A DNA stretch of 64,000 nucleotides. It comes from Branchiostoma floridae (Eukaryota > Chordata > Leptocardii > Amphioxiformes > Branchiostomatidae). The notes under the pieces are model-generated. The model was not told the origin of the DNA, made no database searches, and worked only from the letters and a program-made list of their open reading frames with translations. A program made the position numbers and the translations under genes. Below are positions 12,901-26,207 of this stretch, in pieces (positions within the stretch are counted from its first letter, which is position 1; every line of letters begins with the position of its first letter). The DNA lies in the NCBI RefSeq assembly GCF_000003815.2, contig NC_049981.1, positions 22,858,255 through 22,922,254 of the forward strand. Direction: 5' to 3'.

Positions 12901-15900
12901 TTTTCCACACATTTCAGCGGGAGAGCCGAGTTTCTTGGGACTTTAACCTGTCGTGAGGAGAACGCGTGTGCCAGCATCCGTGTTGTGGCGGCCCTGGCGG
13001 GGCGGGTTAGGTCGGTAAACCTGACACCCCATCCATCCATCATGCCGGGAGCGTGTAGCGCCCTGACAGCGGATAGCTCCGTTGTCCTCCCGATCCTCGA
13101 CAACGGTTCCCTATCTGGCTATGCGGATTTGTAATCAGTGTCGTCCGACGCAGAACAAACGCAAGGTACATAACAGCACGGCTATGTGACAAAGCGAGGG
13201 CTAAGCCGATGGCCCTCGACATACAGCTATTGCTTCTTGTTGTCGCATCTTTCCCCTCACGAGGGTGATTTGAGAAAACACCGGGCGAGAAGAGAGATAA
13301 GGTCCAAATCGAAATGCCCGCCAGAGGTATTTGGCTCCTTCGTAATCTAAACTGTAGTCGTAAAGTCCTGGTGCCAAAGGCAAATTTGAATAACTACAGA
13401 CGAAGCAATGCCACTCAGAGATGGACGCTACCGTTGGGCACAAGCAGCAACGCCTCCGGACTGTCTCAAAACTTTCAGAAACAATTTCCAACCGAATCGA
13501 TCAAAGAAATGGAGGGAGTCCGAACTCTCCCGGAAGTAATCGCATCAAACGGTGCACCTTTGAGAATTGGCACACAGAAGGCGATGTTCACTAGATTTAC
13601 ACCAATTATGCTCCTATAATCAAGTTAGAACTGACAGTAGTGTTGGGCGAGAACTTTCGTCTCTTTCTCGTTACGTATGACGGACGACTGTCTTGGATGA
13701 TGGCGCTCTGCTGTTTCGCTCCGGCCTTTTGCAGACATTAGAAGTCTCACCGGGGGGCGGCCGTAATAAGACAAGAACGGTACATTTCTCAGTGGGCGCG
13801 AAATCCCCATAAGAAATCAGCTAACCAGCCGTTTTTGTACGGTACAAGAAATGTGCGACCCCGTACAACGTTGTACCATTTACATTTCAATGGGAAATCC
13901 ACGTTAATGTGTATGAAATAAAGATTGCGACATGTAAGAAAAATATCTATTCTGCAAACAACATTTAAGTGCAATATAACTTGCAAATAAAATTCTATAT
14001 ATATCATTTGATGAAAAAAATAAGATCCAGCAACTTGGATAACGAAATGATGATTTGTTCTAAAATGTAACGTTACTGCAATAAACAGATCTATATAACA
14101 ATTTGTTTATCTAATAACTTGGAAATTTGCCCTTTTCTCTTTGCATGAAAATAAGCGGAAATAGGTTTAATGATTTCCAACCAAACTCGAGGCGCTAAGG
14201 TGTTTTCAATTGCTGGAAGGCGCAAGAAAACTGTAAGTGTCCGCTATTCCCGGCGCCTCGTGTAAGGAGGAAGGTTATCGTTCAGCGTCAGGAACGGTTA
14301 CTGTCATTTACAAGTCACAAGGTGAACCTGACACATGCAAAACGACTGGAGAGGCTGGGGGAATAGACGCTTTTTGAAAAATCTCCAAAATAGGACTTTT
14401 TTTGGAAACGCAACTAGAATTCTTGTATTTGTCCAGCAGCATGGGATGCCGAATTGATGCAATGTAATTGTCTCAACATTCACATTTCAAAACTAAAAAC
14501 GCACGACGAAACACATTGTAAGGTATGTTAAAACGAAATTTCATCAAGAAATCAATTGCAGTTTCCTTGATCTATAAGTCTAAATGACAGAATGCTACAA
14601 AAGCTAACTTAGTAGAATATTTACAATTCAGTACTCAAAATAGGAGAACAAACATCAACGAAAACTCAGATAAATTGCTTTGAAACGAATTTACACAAAA
14701 CATAGTTAAGATTCGATTTAAAGTTTTAATACAAGTCTTAACTGTAGAATGTAACGAAATCGAACTTATTGTGTACAATGATGCAAATCCAACCTAACTT
14801 GCATACCATAGTAACCATTTGTACACTCAAACAAAGCTATGTTTATTATAACAACATAAGCCAAGCGAAGGAAGAATTGAAATTTTGATCAATCTGTTGT
14901 ATCCCGATACTCGGTCCAACGTTTCAGTCTCCCGGCTTTCTGCACCCCGTGCGTGTAGTTTGCCCCTACCAAAATGTGTGAAAAGTAAATATATTCTTCT
15001 AATCTATTAACTGTTCGAATAATCTATTAAGGCATTTGTCTACAGAAACTGACGAAACAGGCATCTCGCAATCACTCAAACATGGATAGATGAGTTTGTT
15101 TCCCAAACACGAGAAATCAGCTGGTAGTGGCACGGCGTGTCCGCCCCCAGCGCGCCAGTACTACAAGGGGAAAGGTTTTCATTTTCCCGCCAAGCTCACC
15201 CCGTAAACTCGGGGATTGTTGTATCGATCAACTTTTAATGTATGATGCTGGGGGATAAACTGAACACACGGACGACTTGATTCCCCGGCTCTACTGGGGG
15301 ACAACTTTGCGGCGATTACGCTGAAAGCGCGTGCCTTGACAAGAGCGGGAACAGAAAAGATACGAATCGAAACAAATTGTTCTATTAGTCACTCGCTTAA
15401 CAAATGAATCTGAAGTTTACTAGAGTTGTCCCTATTCTCACAGCTTGGCCGTATCATCAACACACTTTTAACAATAATCTTGTTAGCTCGACCAGAGTAG
15501 AACTAGCTGTCAGTGATACTGGGACTCTTGATAATGTAATTATACATTCTGGTCACGTAGGCTGACTAACTAGTACTCGCTTTGGCTCATCAGGGTTCAA
15601 ACCCCAGGGTTCTATATCAGATCGGTCAAGGCTAGAGCAAAAAAACTTCCTTAAACGATCATCAAAGAACAAAAGATGAATTGATAGCTGACAATAACAG
15701 GAATTGTTTGTGAAATGGAGTCAGGAAATCTATTGTTTGCAGTGCCTACCTGTTGAAGAATACGATTTTCTGTTATATGTGATATTTTAGAAAAAGTATA
15801 AGCTTTATCTCTCATATCTGTAGCTTCCATTTCTGTCCAAGAATTCAAACGCAAAAAGCCGGCACGAATCAAAGAAACAGAATATAGTGAACCCTCCTTT

Positions 15901-17700
15901 TGGCGCAAAACATTTGCGTTAACCCGATGCGAATCTGCGGCTCCAAATTAGGCGCTACTGCCAAGAGTCTTCTCAGGTCAACCCAGCGTGAGGTAGAGTA
16001 GAGTAGAAATATATATTTTTCCTGGCTTCGATAAAAAGAAAATAAACAAACGGCAAAACAGACATCAAACCGTTTGATATCTTCTGAATCTCCTCGTGTG
16101 ATTTTAACCGTTAAATATGGTTATTGATTTTTATCCCTTGGTGGCACAGATAAGCAAAGGAAACGTTTTTGGTGACCTTATGTTCTGTTTTGGAGACACA
16201 AATTCTGGACGATCTCTATCATATAAACACACACTTTGATGCAGACTCCAGATAACGCTCGTGTGACACTTTAAGATGTTGCAACATTCATAGTTGCAGG
16301 GGACACACGTACAATGGATGGAAGAAAATCATATTTCCTGTCCAATTTTCTCCTACAAAGCTCGTCCTGGTTCTATCTGGGAGTTCATATTAAGATCGAT
16401 ATGATATTTTGAATGTCCAGTGTGTCCATCTAGTGGGGGAGGGTCAGTGGCCTTGTCGGCATTTTGATGAGAAAAGTCATGACCGTTTCCGCGGTAGCTA
16501 GGTCAGCTGTTGGCGGACGCCCGTCTGTCCCCTACTCCTTCATTCAGAGAAATCGAAAAATCGTTTAAATCAATTCAGATGTGCCTCAGCTTCAGATATA
16601 AATAGAGCTATGTTGGCAACACACACTTTCTGACATTAAATTCTGCTTACAGGTGTAAAGTAAAGTCATAATTAACACGTGTAAAAAGGTAAATACTACC
16701 ACGCGGAAGAGCGAGATTGATCAGTGATAGAATTAAACTTAACGAGTCCTGCGGAACAGTGATGTGTTTGTGATCTAAACACCGCTAACAAAATGCCTGG
16801 AAACCTAAGCTAGGCTACACTGGTTCTGACACAATTGTCGGTGACAGGGCTAGAAGAGGATATGCTCTCAATACGTGCGAAGAGACCCTTTGCTACACAA
16901 AATATCCCGCCTCTGAAGTGTGCACTTACAAAGAGACCGGGAACATGCGGCATTGTCTTATACCATAGTGTCGCTTCATTTTACAGCTTCTGTTTGCTTA
17001 CATTTCTGTGTCACAACCGAACAGATCGGAGGTAAAAAAAAGAGCGTATTCGTTCCAAACGCCAATAATCTGCCGGTCATAGCTCGTTGTGTAAGCACAA
17101 GTAAACAAAACGTTTATGGCAATTTGCGAGCAACGAATTCTTTTTTTCTAGAACGGTGAAGTAAATTATTACACGCTGTGGTGTCATGTTTGTGCTTGTT
17201 CTTGACTCTGTGACAGTCGGATATCGTAGTGTGTTGTCGGTAAATTGTTAATGGTACAATTAAGTCCTTGTACAGATGGTGTGAGCTAATATACGGGGTC
17301 ATGTCAAGGGTAGCCCGCACACATAACCACATGTGCTCGGGATGTTACTGCGCTGTAAGTGCACGCTTGGTCTAACCTAGCTCGGCTATGTCATGCAAAA
17401 CACGCTACAAACGCCACATCTAATTTATAATGAGACATTCTGTGTACTATTGAGAGGGAGAGGGGGTTGTTTTGTAAACGTTAGAATCAGTATTGAAACG
17501 GACTTGCAAAAGGCAAAGACTATCCGCCGGTGCACTCAACGGTAAAAATTGCTATTATCCCTCAAGAGGCCGCCTAATGTGGTCAAGAGGTTCTACTACT
17601 GAGGACAAATGTTTGACTTCCCAGAGTGACAGAGGAGGGGAGCTTCGGTACAATAGGTTGGAGTTTTTGTCATGTCAGTGGGGACAATGGGACGATGGAG
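6901..17700. other. Intergenic DNA with no supported gene
   Basis: This 10.8-kb stretch alternates AT-rich and moderately GC-rich DNA. I found no domain-bearing ORF, RNA gene or transposon ends. The only motif of note is a T-box-like palindrome at 8056-8069. Longest frames (9279-9653, 13314-13619) have no recognisable family features. Confidence 0.55.
8056..8069. promoter_or_regulatory. T-box-like inverted half-site
   Basis: GTGACAGGTGTCAC has 6-bp inverted arms and contains AGGTGTCA, close to the T-box half-site AGGTGTGA. Confidence 0.25.
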
Positions 17701-19407
17701 AGCCGAGCAAACCTGACAACTGTTCCTGTACACTGAACACGCATGTCCATTAGATCTAATACACATCCCTACTTCCCGGGACGCTATTCTGTGTTCCGTG
17801 GGGGCGACATCGTACCACTTAACTCTACCCAGGTTTGTGGGTCAAGAGTCTTTCCAAGTGTCTGCAAACTTAAGACCAAAAATTGATCAATTCAGACACA
17901 GAAGTTTTTCAACAGCTGTTCTATACCAGGAGGAAAGAGTGGCGCAAAAACGACACCTACATACACGCCTTTACCCTCCACTGCAAGCCTTCACCTCACC
18001 CTGTCAACCAGGGGAGCTCAGTTTTGCCACAAACAAATTTAGCGTTATACGGTAAATTATTTACTTCTTTAACATATGATAATTGTACTTTGATTCTTGG
18101 GTCTACTGTAGCAGGAAAATAATTTAGAGCGCATAATTTTTCAACTGTAAACAAAGCTTAAACTGAGAGGTCACCCAAACGAGTAAACAAACTGGCCCTG
18201 AGAAAAATACTCTACATTCTGCGGTAGTTTTCTGTAAAGTTAAATAGGTTTAGATCACAAATACAAACTCTATGTCTTCTATGATACATGTTCTTTAAAA
18301 CTGTACACTAAAAGCGTGAAAGTATGTACAGCTGAGTGTTAATTTGTTTCAGGCGATTGGGTAGGTTTTTCATGTCGGTTGCGCCCGGCCGCCATTTTGT
18401 TCCGACCCAAGGAGCCCGTGACATATCGGAAACTGACAGCGCGGAATGGGATAAAACAGACCGAAATATTACACCGTAAACGTTTCCTTATGACCTTTCC
18501 GTCTCCCAGACATCACCGCTTATTAAAATCCAGGCAAAAACATGCCAACAATAGCTAGAATGTGTACCTCTCCGTACCCTTATCGCTCCAGAAATACTTG
18601 CTTCACACGAACGTAAACAAATGGCTGTAGGTATAACGTCACCTTGTAAAAAATCACTGTATTGGAATACGTTCGTGTAAAACACACCGTCAGGGTCAAA
18701 CTAAAAGCTTCCCGTGGTGATAATTGTGTCTTACTTGTCATTTCTACTCGCCTGTAGTCGTTAGATATAGGAATTATTCAACCGACTGGAAAAAGAGGGT
18801 GCATATTACAGAGGTATCAAAGTGAACATTCCTATACGCAACATGGCACCAACGAAAACTCGGTCATTAGTCCGTTGATGTGGAAAGACTGATATGAGAA
18901 AATTGAGGTACGGCTCGTACCATAACATGATAGCCTGTTTATGATTTGTAAGTCATAATTTCACTGACATTTTGAGGAACAAAACATGCAGGATAAAATG
19001 GACCAGAACAAATGTGAGCGGGATCTGTGTCTGAATTCTGGGAGCACCCTAGTACCCAAAACTATTGCCTAACGAACACAGGAAACTTGTCAACTAAACA
19101 CGATAATACTTCTTAAGAAGCACAACTTCTTTTAGCTCGAAATAAATTATCTTTGAATTGGAAATATTTCTCCTAAACACAGCAGGATTTGTCGGGAATA
19201 CCAGACAGTTTTGGGACAACAGAATGCGAGAAATTAACTGTGGAGCACCGAAAAGGACCTAAAACGCCGCCGCGTTTAAAGAATTCGTTGCGAAGGAAAT
19301 ACAGGAAGTTATAGTAAACCACATGAGAAGCTGGATAGAATTGTATGTATGATTTGCCCGGGGAGACTTCGGTATCTTATCACAGACAGGAAAGGGTTGA
19401 ATGAGGC

Positions 19408-19689
19408 AATACACATCTGGCACTGCCGCCGTTCACACCAATACACACCCAATACACACACGGCTTTTGAATAACAATCGACAGAAATTCGCCAAATGAA
19501 CTACCCCGTTTCTTTGTAAAAATCCGCACTAAAATCGACCTAATTTTACAAAAATGTGTAGACCACAAAACAGTGCTATAAAGAGTGAGATTTGTTGTGA
19601 AAACTCTACAAGGTAGAACACAAAGTTAGGCAAATAGAAACGGCCGCGGCGCGAGGCCGTGTTTTGGCGGTACCGAGAGCCAATACACA
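19408..19689 (-). promoter_or_regulatory. FoxH1-site cluster A downstream of Pitx
   Basis: Four exact AATACACA octamers at 19408, 19440, 19451 and 19682 lie within 282 bp, all in the same orientation. A CAGAC Smad box is at 19383. The block is about 7 kb past the Pitx stop codon. It looks like a second candidate FoxH1/Smad-responsive element. No alternative explanation such as a microsatellite fits, because the sites sit in unrelated flanking sequence. Confidence 0.5.
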
Positions 19690-21107
19690 CCGCAAACTCG
19701 CCGACATACGCCGTCGTCTGGCCTCTAATTTTCACGATAACGAGATAAATATTTCCCACATCTTACAATTACTTTGTAAATATACTGGCAATGAAAGGAA
19801 ATAAATTTTGGGGACGTTTGAAGGCATTTAATTGTGAAAGAATCGTAGTTATTGTTGATGAGTTGTGTATATTCGAGTACCGGCTTTGTTGTATCTATTT
19901 CTGCGACTGAAAATAGGGATACACGATGTTTAGTCAACATTTCCGCAACAATACAGGAGTTTTTCACACTCAAACGTCACAGCACGGCAGCGACAATAGA
20001 TTCACAGGGTTCTGAAAGTCAAAACGCGGGTCAGCCGGTCAGGGATTTTTGGAATTCGTGCCATTTCAATGCCAACTGACCTCAACTTTTGCCACAGCCG
20101 TATTGTGTATGTCAAGTTATAGTGGAGTCAAAAATAGCGGTCTATACTTCAAAATATTAACAGAACTTTCTGTTTTTTATTTGAGGTGAAACCAAGAACA
20201 CTCTGAATACACTTTTAGTGATGAGGCAAGTTTGTGGTTTACAAATAGTGGAGTTCTAGAATTTTTGGGGTCATGTTAGAAAGCCTGAGTCTGTATTTCA
20301 CTATTTGACATTACTACCAAACTCTTTTTTTTTAATTGCTACTCAAACTAGACATTTCTGAGGCCAGTTTTTACACATGTGGGTTTAGGGGAATACGGAC
20401 AATATACAAATACTCTAGCTAGGGAAAAACAACTTAGAAATCTTTCAATAAATGATGATTTGAGACCCACTAACCTTACATTTTTGGTTTCCAAAATGGC
20501 GGGCCGTGAGGCTGTTGAGTTTTCAAACAAAACCATGCCATACTACAAACGGTACATATCCCCGCATATTCCGCTTACCTTCTGATTCAAACACGAGAAA
20601 TTATTCCAAGGTTTCTTTCCATTCCATCCCACCATTATAGAACGGAACGGCTGAAATTTGGTCAGGCTGGCACAGGGCATGTACCCGGAATGACCGGGCT
20701 TTGACTGGATTAACAGAAATGAATTCACCAACTCGATTTCGACCCCATAAATCTTACTTACTTTTGTATACAGGTAGACTGACTGGGTCCGACGAATCCG
20801 ACGTGCCACGGTGTCTTGCACATCTCTTGGTCCTTACAACAACATCCACACACATCCAAGGAATTCATATCAAGAGGATTTGGTGTGTGAAAACAATAAG
20901 AAGTTTTCGCACTCTACAAAAACTGCACTAGTCACAACAAGGCGGCGGTACTACAACTGTAAGACTGTGGGCGGGTGGTAAAAGCGGTGTTTACCCAGCC
21001 CAGGTCTCTGCGATAATAAAGCGAATTGTCGACGAATAATCATGATAATCGTTTGTCTACCGTTCTGGGGGCACATTATAACATGAATGGCGGGTAGACG
21101 GCGTGGA

Positions 21108-21245
21108 TGTGTATTACGTTTTGCGGGACGGCTGTCTGTGTTTTGATAACCAGTCGCACACCCGTGGAAAAGAGCCGGTTTAGTCGTGGCCGCGCCAGAC
21201 GCATAAATACATATGATCAAGCGGTCTTACCTGCGGATGTGTATT
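21108..21245 (+). promoter_or_regulatory. FoxH1-site pair B
   Basis: TGTGTATT occurs at 21108-21115 and 21238-21245, 130 bp apart. Both are preceded by GGA (GGATGTGTATT), and a GTCTG Smad-type box lies between them near 21133. The extended shared flank suggests a duplicated or selected site. Confidence 0.35.
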
Positions 21246-23833
21246 CCCCCTGCTAGGAAAATTAGCTCGCTAACTGCCTCTAGAAACGGGGTGCAAATTG
21301 TGAAACAAAAAACGGAAGGACAACACTTGCGAACTGGGCGCTGTAGGAAGCCTGTGTGAATGGATGAGTACCAACCGGAGACAACCTTATCTGCCAGACC
21401 CGCCATGGTGAAGGCACTTCACTTCAAAATCAAACACTTCAAACCAACAAACCTAGCCAAACTTTTCTCGTCTTTCGTCTCCCGTTTCAGGAAATAGAAT
21501 AGTCTTACGTTTTCCCATGACCAATTGGTAAGTATCTGGTGGAAGGATCTTCGCTGTAACTGTGGACAGGAATGAAGACAAGCGGGTCATGTTATTTGGT
21601 AAGTGTGTCCAGGAGAGGGGTAGAGAAATAAAAAATGGCCGTTATCGGGCGAGAACACCAAGCTATCATACGTTCAATTGGTTGTACTTTGTCTGTTATA
21701 TCTCAACAACACCTTAATGGCGCAAATATGTGCTTCTCTGACCTAGACACGCTTTCTGTTGGTCTCTGGCTCAAACTAGAGCCGAGTTTGGGTCTACATT
21801 CGTTGCTTAAATTTTGTGAGCGCCAATTGAAGCCATACAAGTGCGGCGAAAACATGTCAACAACATGGTGTAAAAACCTTACCTTTCTTCAACAGACCTG
21901 CCCTACGTGAGCCTTAAAAATGTCTTAAGTCACAGGCCAGACCACGGCTTGTCTTAGGATGTACAGCTAAGCCCAATTTACTCCTTACATCGTCCCTGCA
22001 GAAGAACTTAAGGACGATAATAAAATGCCCGCCTCCAGAAACTATCCCGAGCTGAGCGTTTACAATAAATCACAGTGGGTCCTGTAATCTCACCAATTCT
22101 CGTCCTTACATCCCTCGCTTTAAACAGCTAGTTCCTCCCGAATTTACGGCAAATCTTCGCCTGCAAAGTTGTCTTAACTCTGAACCATTTCAATAGACAC
22201 GGGGATACAAGCGGTAAGGGTGGGGGGCAAGCGGACTTACCTACAAAACGGCCGAGACACAACTCCTAAGTCTACCAGTGATCCTGTAAATACTGGAGCG
22301 CCGACAGTATTTTGTACCAGGCAACCTTTCTGAATGCTAAATCCATCCATTTAATTCCGATTTCTAAGAGATTGTACGAATGACAAAACATCGTTTGTTT
22401 CTAGTTTAACATAACATACAGTAATATGAATGTATCGATGATTATTTTTCTAACAAAACACGAGTTAGAAATGAACTGTACGCGGTATAGCTAGTCATTT
22501 ATTTGTAGCCTGAAAAAACTACGTTATAGAAATCCACTAGCATTAAAAGACTGCATGTTTTATTTAATACTTGTATTAACTGTGGATTTCTGAGTGGAAT
22601 GGTAGGGTTTAGACCTGGCTTTATATCGTTTTTGAAGGGATTTCGAAACCCATTATCGGCAAAAGTGAACCCATGAAATATTGACACCTTGTGTTAAACA
22701 TACAATTATCAACAGTAACATGGAATAGTTCTGTCCCGTTTTTAAAAGAAACAAAGTATTTTGGAAATAAAACTTATTTTCAATACAAGCGAAATTTAAG
22801 AGATAGATGTTGGTAAATTTGGGACATGATATTATGACGTAATAATGGTAATCAGTATGGGGCAATAATCATACATGTTTTGTCTGTAGCTCGCGCAGAG
22901 AAGCGAGCATTCGCAGGTTCCAAACATGAAAGATTCAGAGCAGAAAATGGCGGCTCCACTACCTCAGGAATCCGACATTTGTACCACATAATCAGGGCAA
23001 ATCGTGCTTAATGGTGTCGGTGATAGTGCGAGACATTTAGAGATGGGAGGGCTAATAGAAACCAATTTGGTGGAATTAAAGCCGAAGAATCTCTTCCCCC
23101 CTCGCCTCCCAGTTCAAAAGGCGGGAAAATCCCGCCGTCTTTACAGATTTGAGAGAGTTAAAAGGTTGTATTTTGTATGATGGCGGTGTAAGGTACGTAC
23201 CTGGTGTTGTAGGCGGTTCTTTTCGGCGTTGGTTCGGTCTCCGCGGTTCTGTGATGTTGGCGGCTAGCTCTGGGCTGTGTACAAAGCATACGCTCCCGGA
23301 CGGGTCACGAAAACAAAATGGCGTCGTCCTCAATGATATGCTATCTAATGGTATAATCTTATTGTCGTCTTTAATTAGCCAGAAAGAATCGAACTTGGCC
23401 GACCGGACGACGACACAGCTGTGGGCGTTTCCCGTTACATCAACAAATTTCCTCCGCTGTTCCGTAAAAGAATATTACTTATCATCTTCTGATTTTTTTC
23501 TTGAATAATTTATCAAGACAATTTACAAACTTGTAAAAATTCAGCTTTCTGTTCATTCGACATCTGCCGATGGCTTAATGGGAGTGTAATACTTATCAAG
23601 TACCCGTGAAAAAGGTATTTGCGTGCCAAAACAAAACCCGGGAATTATAAAACTCAAACTCGATTTTTTTTCTCCCTTTCTTGTGTATGTGACGTGATTT
23701 GGGGGGATTGTTTCCCCTAGGTTCTTGATTTGCATATGAGATAAGCTCTCTGTAGACACGAGAGGTGTACCACACAACATCATTTACCCAGGGCCGCAGC
23801 AATTGTCTCCGTGATAAAGTAGCTGCCCGTGGA

Positions 23834-24340
23834 TGTGTATTGGGGGATTTGAGACGGGATACTGCCTGACAGGGGGAGTCCTCAAGGGGTAAACAGGACT
23901 CCCCTCTTTTTAAAGTGGCGGGGTTAGCGATGAAAACAAACTTTCTGACCCCGACAATATGGCGGCAGTCTGACCAGAGAAAAAAAAGTCGTCTGATTTT
24001 TTTTAACCTCAGTAGTGTCTGACATTTTCTTAAATGGATTTGTAACAATTTTGATTTTTATGTGATATTTCAGAAATTATGGAGAAAGTTTTTTTTTAAT
24101 GCAAACGCGTAACAGGTTACTCTTGAAGGTCAAAAGAGGGGTGGTCTGAAACCGAAGTCGACTGGGTGGGTTGGTACTTTAGAGCGGAGGTCACCGGTAT
24201 TATGACCTTTCGAAAAGTTTATAAAATGTCAGGTGCCAGTTTTTTCCCAAGTACCTGTCATGACGGCTTCTGGATCTTCTTCTCATTTGCCTAATTGTTG
24301 TGTTTTTCTTTCACGCGGCCAGTATCTGGATATGTGTATT
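23834..24340 (+). promoter_or_regulatory. FoxH1-site pair C
   Basis: TGTGTATT occurs at 23834-23841 (in GTGGATGTGTATTGG) and 24333-24340 (in TGGATATGTGTATTGGAGG), about 500 bp apart and 2-3 kb downstream of the predicted Pitx 3' end. CAGAC boxes lie close to the second site. The pair is weaker than clusters A and D. Confidence 0.3.
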
Positions 24341-25410
24341 GGAGGATTAACTGTAAATAGTCTTCAATAGTCCCCGTGTCGTAAATCATGTGCGCTGCAG
24401 ACAGGTCCCACGCGCGACAAGTGGGAAATTGGCGCCTTCCAGACGAACATTTCCACCTCAACGCTACTTCCAAGTGGCCGGGGTTGTACCGTAAAAAAGA
24501 GCACGGTCGTGGCGGCAAGCCCGCGTCCTTGCCTTTGGCCCTCACACGCGCCTGTGTTTCTCCAGGCGAAGCGACCCTTGCCGCCGGTGTTGAATAGAAG
24601 AGGGGTGATCTTTTCAATCACTGCAGCGGAGAGGTCAGACCTCGACACGACTTGTAAACTTGTTTCTGATGTCTGACCCAAAGATAAAAATCCGACGAGA
24701 CTCTTTACACAACAATCCGGGCATAATTCTCAGCCACTGCGACCGCCCAACTATTTAGATAACGTTCAAGTCGGCAAACAATACAGAGTAATTATTGTAG
24801 CGTAGTTTCAGCCACAGAATAGAGGCGGCTACCCAATCCGAGCTTTTGGCAAGACCGCCATGTGAACGTTTTTGTTTGCCCTTAAACCCAGGGTATATCC
24901 ACAAACAGTCGGCGTTTCCGATATTCTCTTCCGCCAGCCTAGCTCGAACAGGTGCCTCCTTCCTTGACACGACTTGATTATACCAGCACAGCGCTTCGGT
25001 TTTTTTCGCCACGGATTGTTGAAAATTGGCAAGTCACCCATCCCGAAAGTTACTGTTCTCCGCATGCTTGTGTGCGAGCCGGTGTTGTTCAGGGCTTAAC
25101 CCTACGGTCATTTGTCATGATAGTATGACGAGAAAACAACAAGAGATCACTTCGAAACTGGTTGTAAGGATTAGTGTATAATTATGGAGGCAGGGGTTGG
25201 CCTCTTCTAGCGAAACAATCAGCGACGGTGAATGGAGAAGGGTGAACGGAAGGAGTACAAGTACGGGCCGGGAAGGGGGAGGGTCGGATAGCAGGGTCCG
25301 GGGGGAGGGAAGGGAAAATCTTTCGGCCATTTTGACTTGGGGAGAACCTCTACCATACCGAAATGTATTGTCTTGTAAACTCTGTATAAACCAACTTATC
25401 CAAACTCACG

Positions 25411-25423
25411 ATGTGTGTATGTA

Positions 25424-25454
<31 letters not shown>

Positions 25455-25485
25455 GTGTAGTAGCAGTAGCAGTAGTAGTAGTAGA
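25411..25485 (+). repeat. (GTATGT)n and (AGT)n microsatellites
   Basis: A GTGTAT-type hexamer run to about 25459 passes directly into an AGT/AGC trinucleotide run. It creates an artificial Tyr-Val repeat frame that is not a gene. Confidence 0.9.
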
Positions 25486-25580
25486 GGCAAAAGTCTGCTT
25501 TATCCGTCCAGAAATTAACGATCTTTTAAAGACCACTTTGCGCCTTCTAAAACAAATCTTGGGGTCCTGACAAACTCATT

Positions 25581-25620
25581 GTGCGTTGCAGTGTGTGTGT
25601 GTGCGTTGCAGTGTGTGTGT
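25581..25620 (+). repeat. Perfect 20-bp tandem duplication
   Basis: Two identical 20-bp units (GTGCGTTGCAGTGTGTGTGT) are adjacent at 25581-25600 and 25601-25620. Confidence 0.9.
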
Positions 25621-25702
25621 GCGAAGTCAGTGACTTTTCTACACGCTCTGCTGGGACAGGGGGGGGGGTGGTATGTTGGTGACCCGATTGGCTTGTTCAG
25701 GG

Positions 25703-25758
25703 TCTACATACATACATAAGTTACATACATACAGCACATACATACATGCATACATAGT
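25703..25758 (+). repeat. (CATA)n microsatellite, interrupted
   Basis: CATACATA units in three blocks. Confidence 0.85.
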
Positions 25759-26002
25759 ATTACATTCATGCACAGAAACAGGATGTCTACCGTGTCCGTC
25801 TCGGACCAGAGAGGGGACAAATCCTGCATATTTGGCTAACTACCTGACGTTTTGCTCTGTTGGCATTTCAGAGATGTGGCATACTCTGTAGCTGTATTAT
25901 GTATATATTCCCTAGAGCTAGAAGCACAAGGGTTGTCCCAGTTAGCGGGCAGAGGTTGCCAGCATTGACAACAACTACAATCGTGTGACAGGCGTTAATG
26001 GG

Positions 26003-26157
26003 TAGCCTCTACCAGGCTTCGTGGATCGGTGGTCTAATTGTAGAAATTGGACAAATAGAATCTATAGTACGCTAGGGGAGTTAGCCGGCCAGAGTACGTT
26101 TCCTCACCTCGTGGTGAGGATAATGATCTACCGATCCACGGAGCCTGGTAGAGGCTA
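26003..26157. mobile_element. MITE with 28-bp inverted ends and target duplication
   Basis: The ends TAGCCTCTACCAGGCTTCGT and its inverted partner match over about 28 bp with one mismatch. They are flanked by TAATGGG on both sides (25996-26002 and 26159-26165). An eighth flanking position differs (T versus G), so the target site was probably 7-8 bp, as in hAT-type elements. The interior includes a perfect hairpin TCCTCACC-TCGT-GGTGAGGA at 26101-26120. It sits about 100 bp beyond the predicted Pitx poly(A) site. Confidence 0.85.
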
Positions 26158-26207
26158 GTAATGGGTGGCCTGTACGGGAAAGGTTATTCAGTTGGACATC
26201 ATATGAA

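Larger units (their letters stand above)
18388..23966. promoter_or_regulatory. YY1-type motif series downstream of Pitx
   Basis: Exact AANATGGCGGC matches occur at 18388-18398 (reverse), 22944-22954 and 23956-23966. Near matches are at 20493 and 23315. This is the YY1/Pleiohomeotic consensus. The sites alternate with FoxH1 clusters A-C. A fourth exact match is far away at 50217-50227. Confidence 0.35.
17701..25400. other. Pitx downstream region rich in candidate regulatory sites
   Basis: No gene is supported here. The stretch carries FoxH1-type octamers at 17758 and in clusters A, B and C, interspersed with YY1-type motifs. It is the best candidate for a 3' enhancer domain of Pitx. Confidence 0.5.

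Noticed and set aside
15590-15615. GGGTTCAAACCCC, resembling a tRNA T-arm
   Set aside because: No acceptor stem, anticodon arm or D-arm can be fitted around it.
15651-15908. Minus-strand frame that at first looked like a decayed transposon protein
   Set aside because: No reverse transcriptase, transposase or protease motif could be identified in any frame.
23596-24048. 150-codon minus-strand frame
   Set aside because: No motif or plausible splice phase, and it uses a poly-T tract as coding sequence. Chance frame.
25403-25460. Tyr-Val repeat peptide
   Set aside because: It is translation of a GTGTAT microsatellite.
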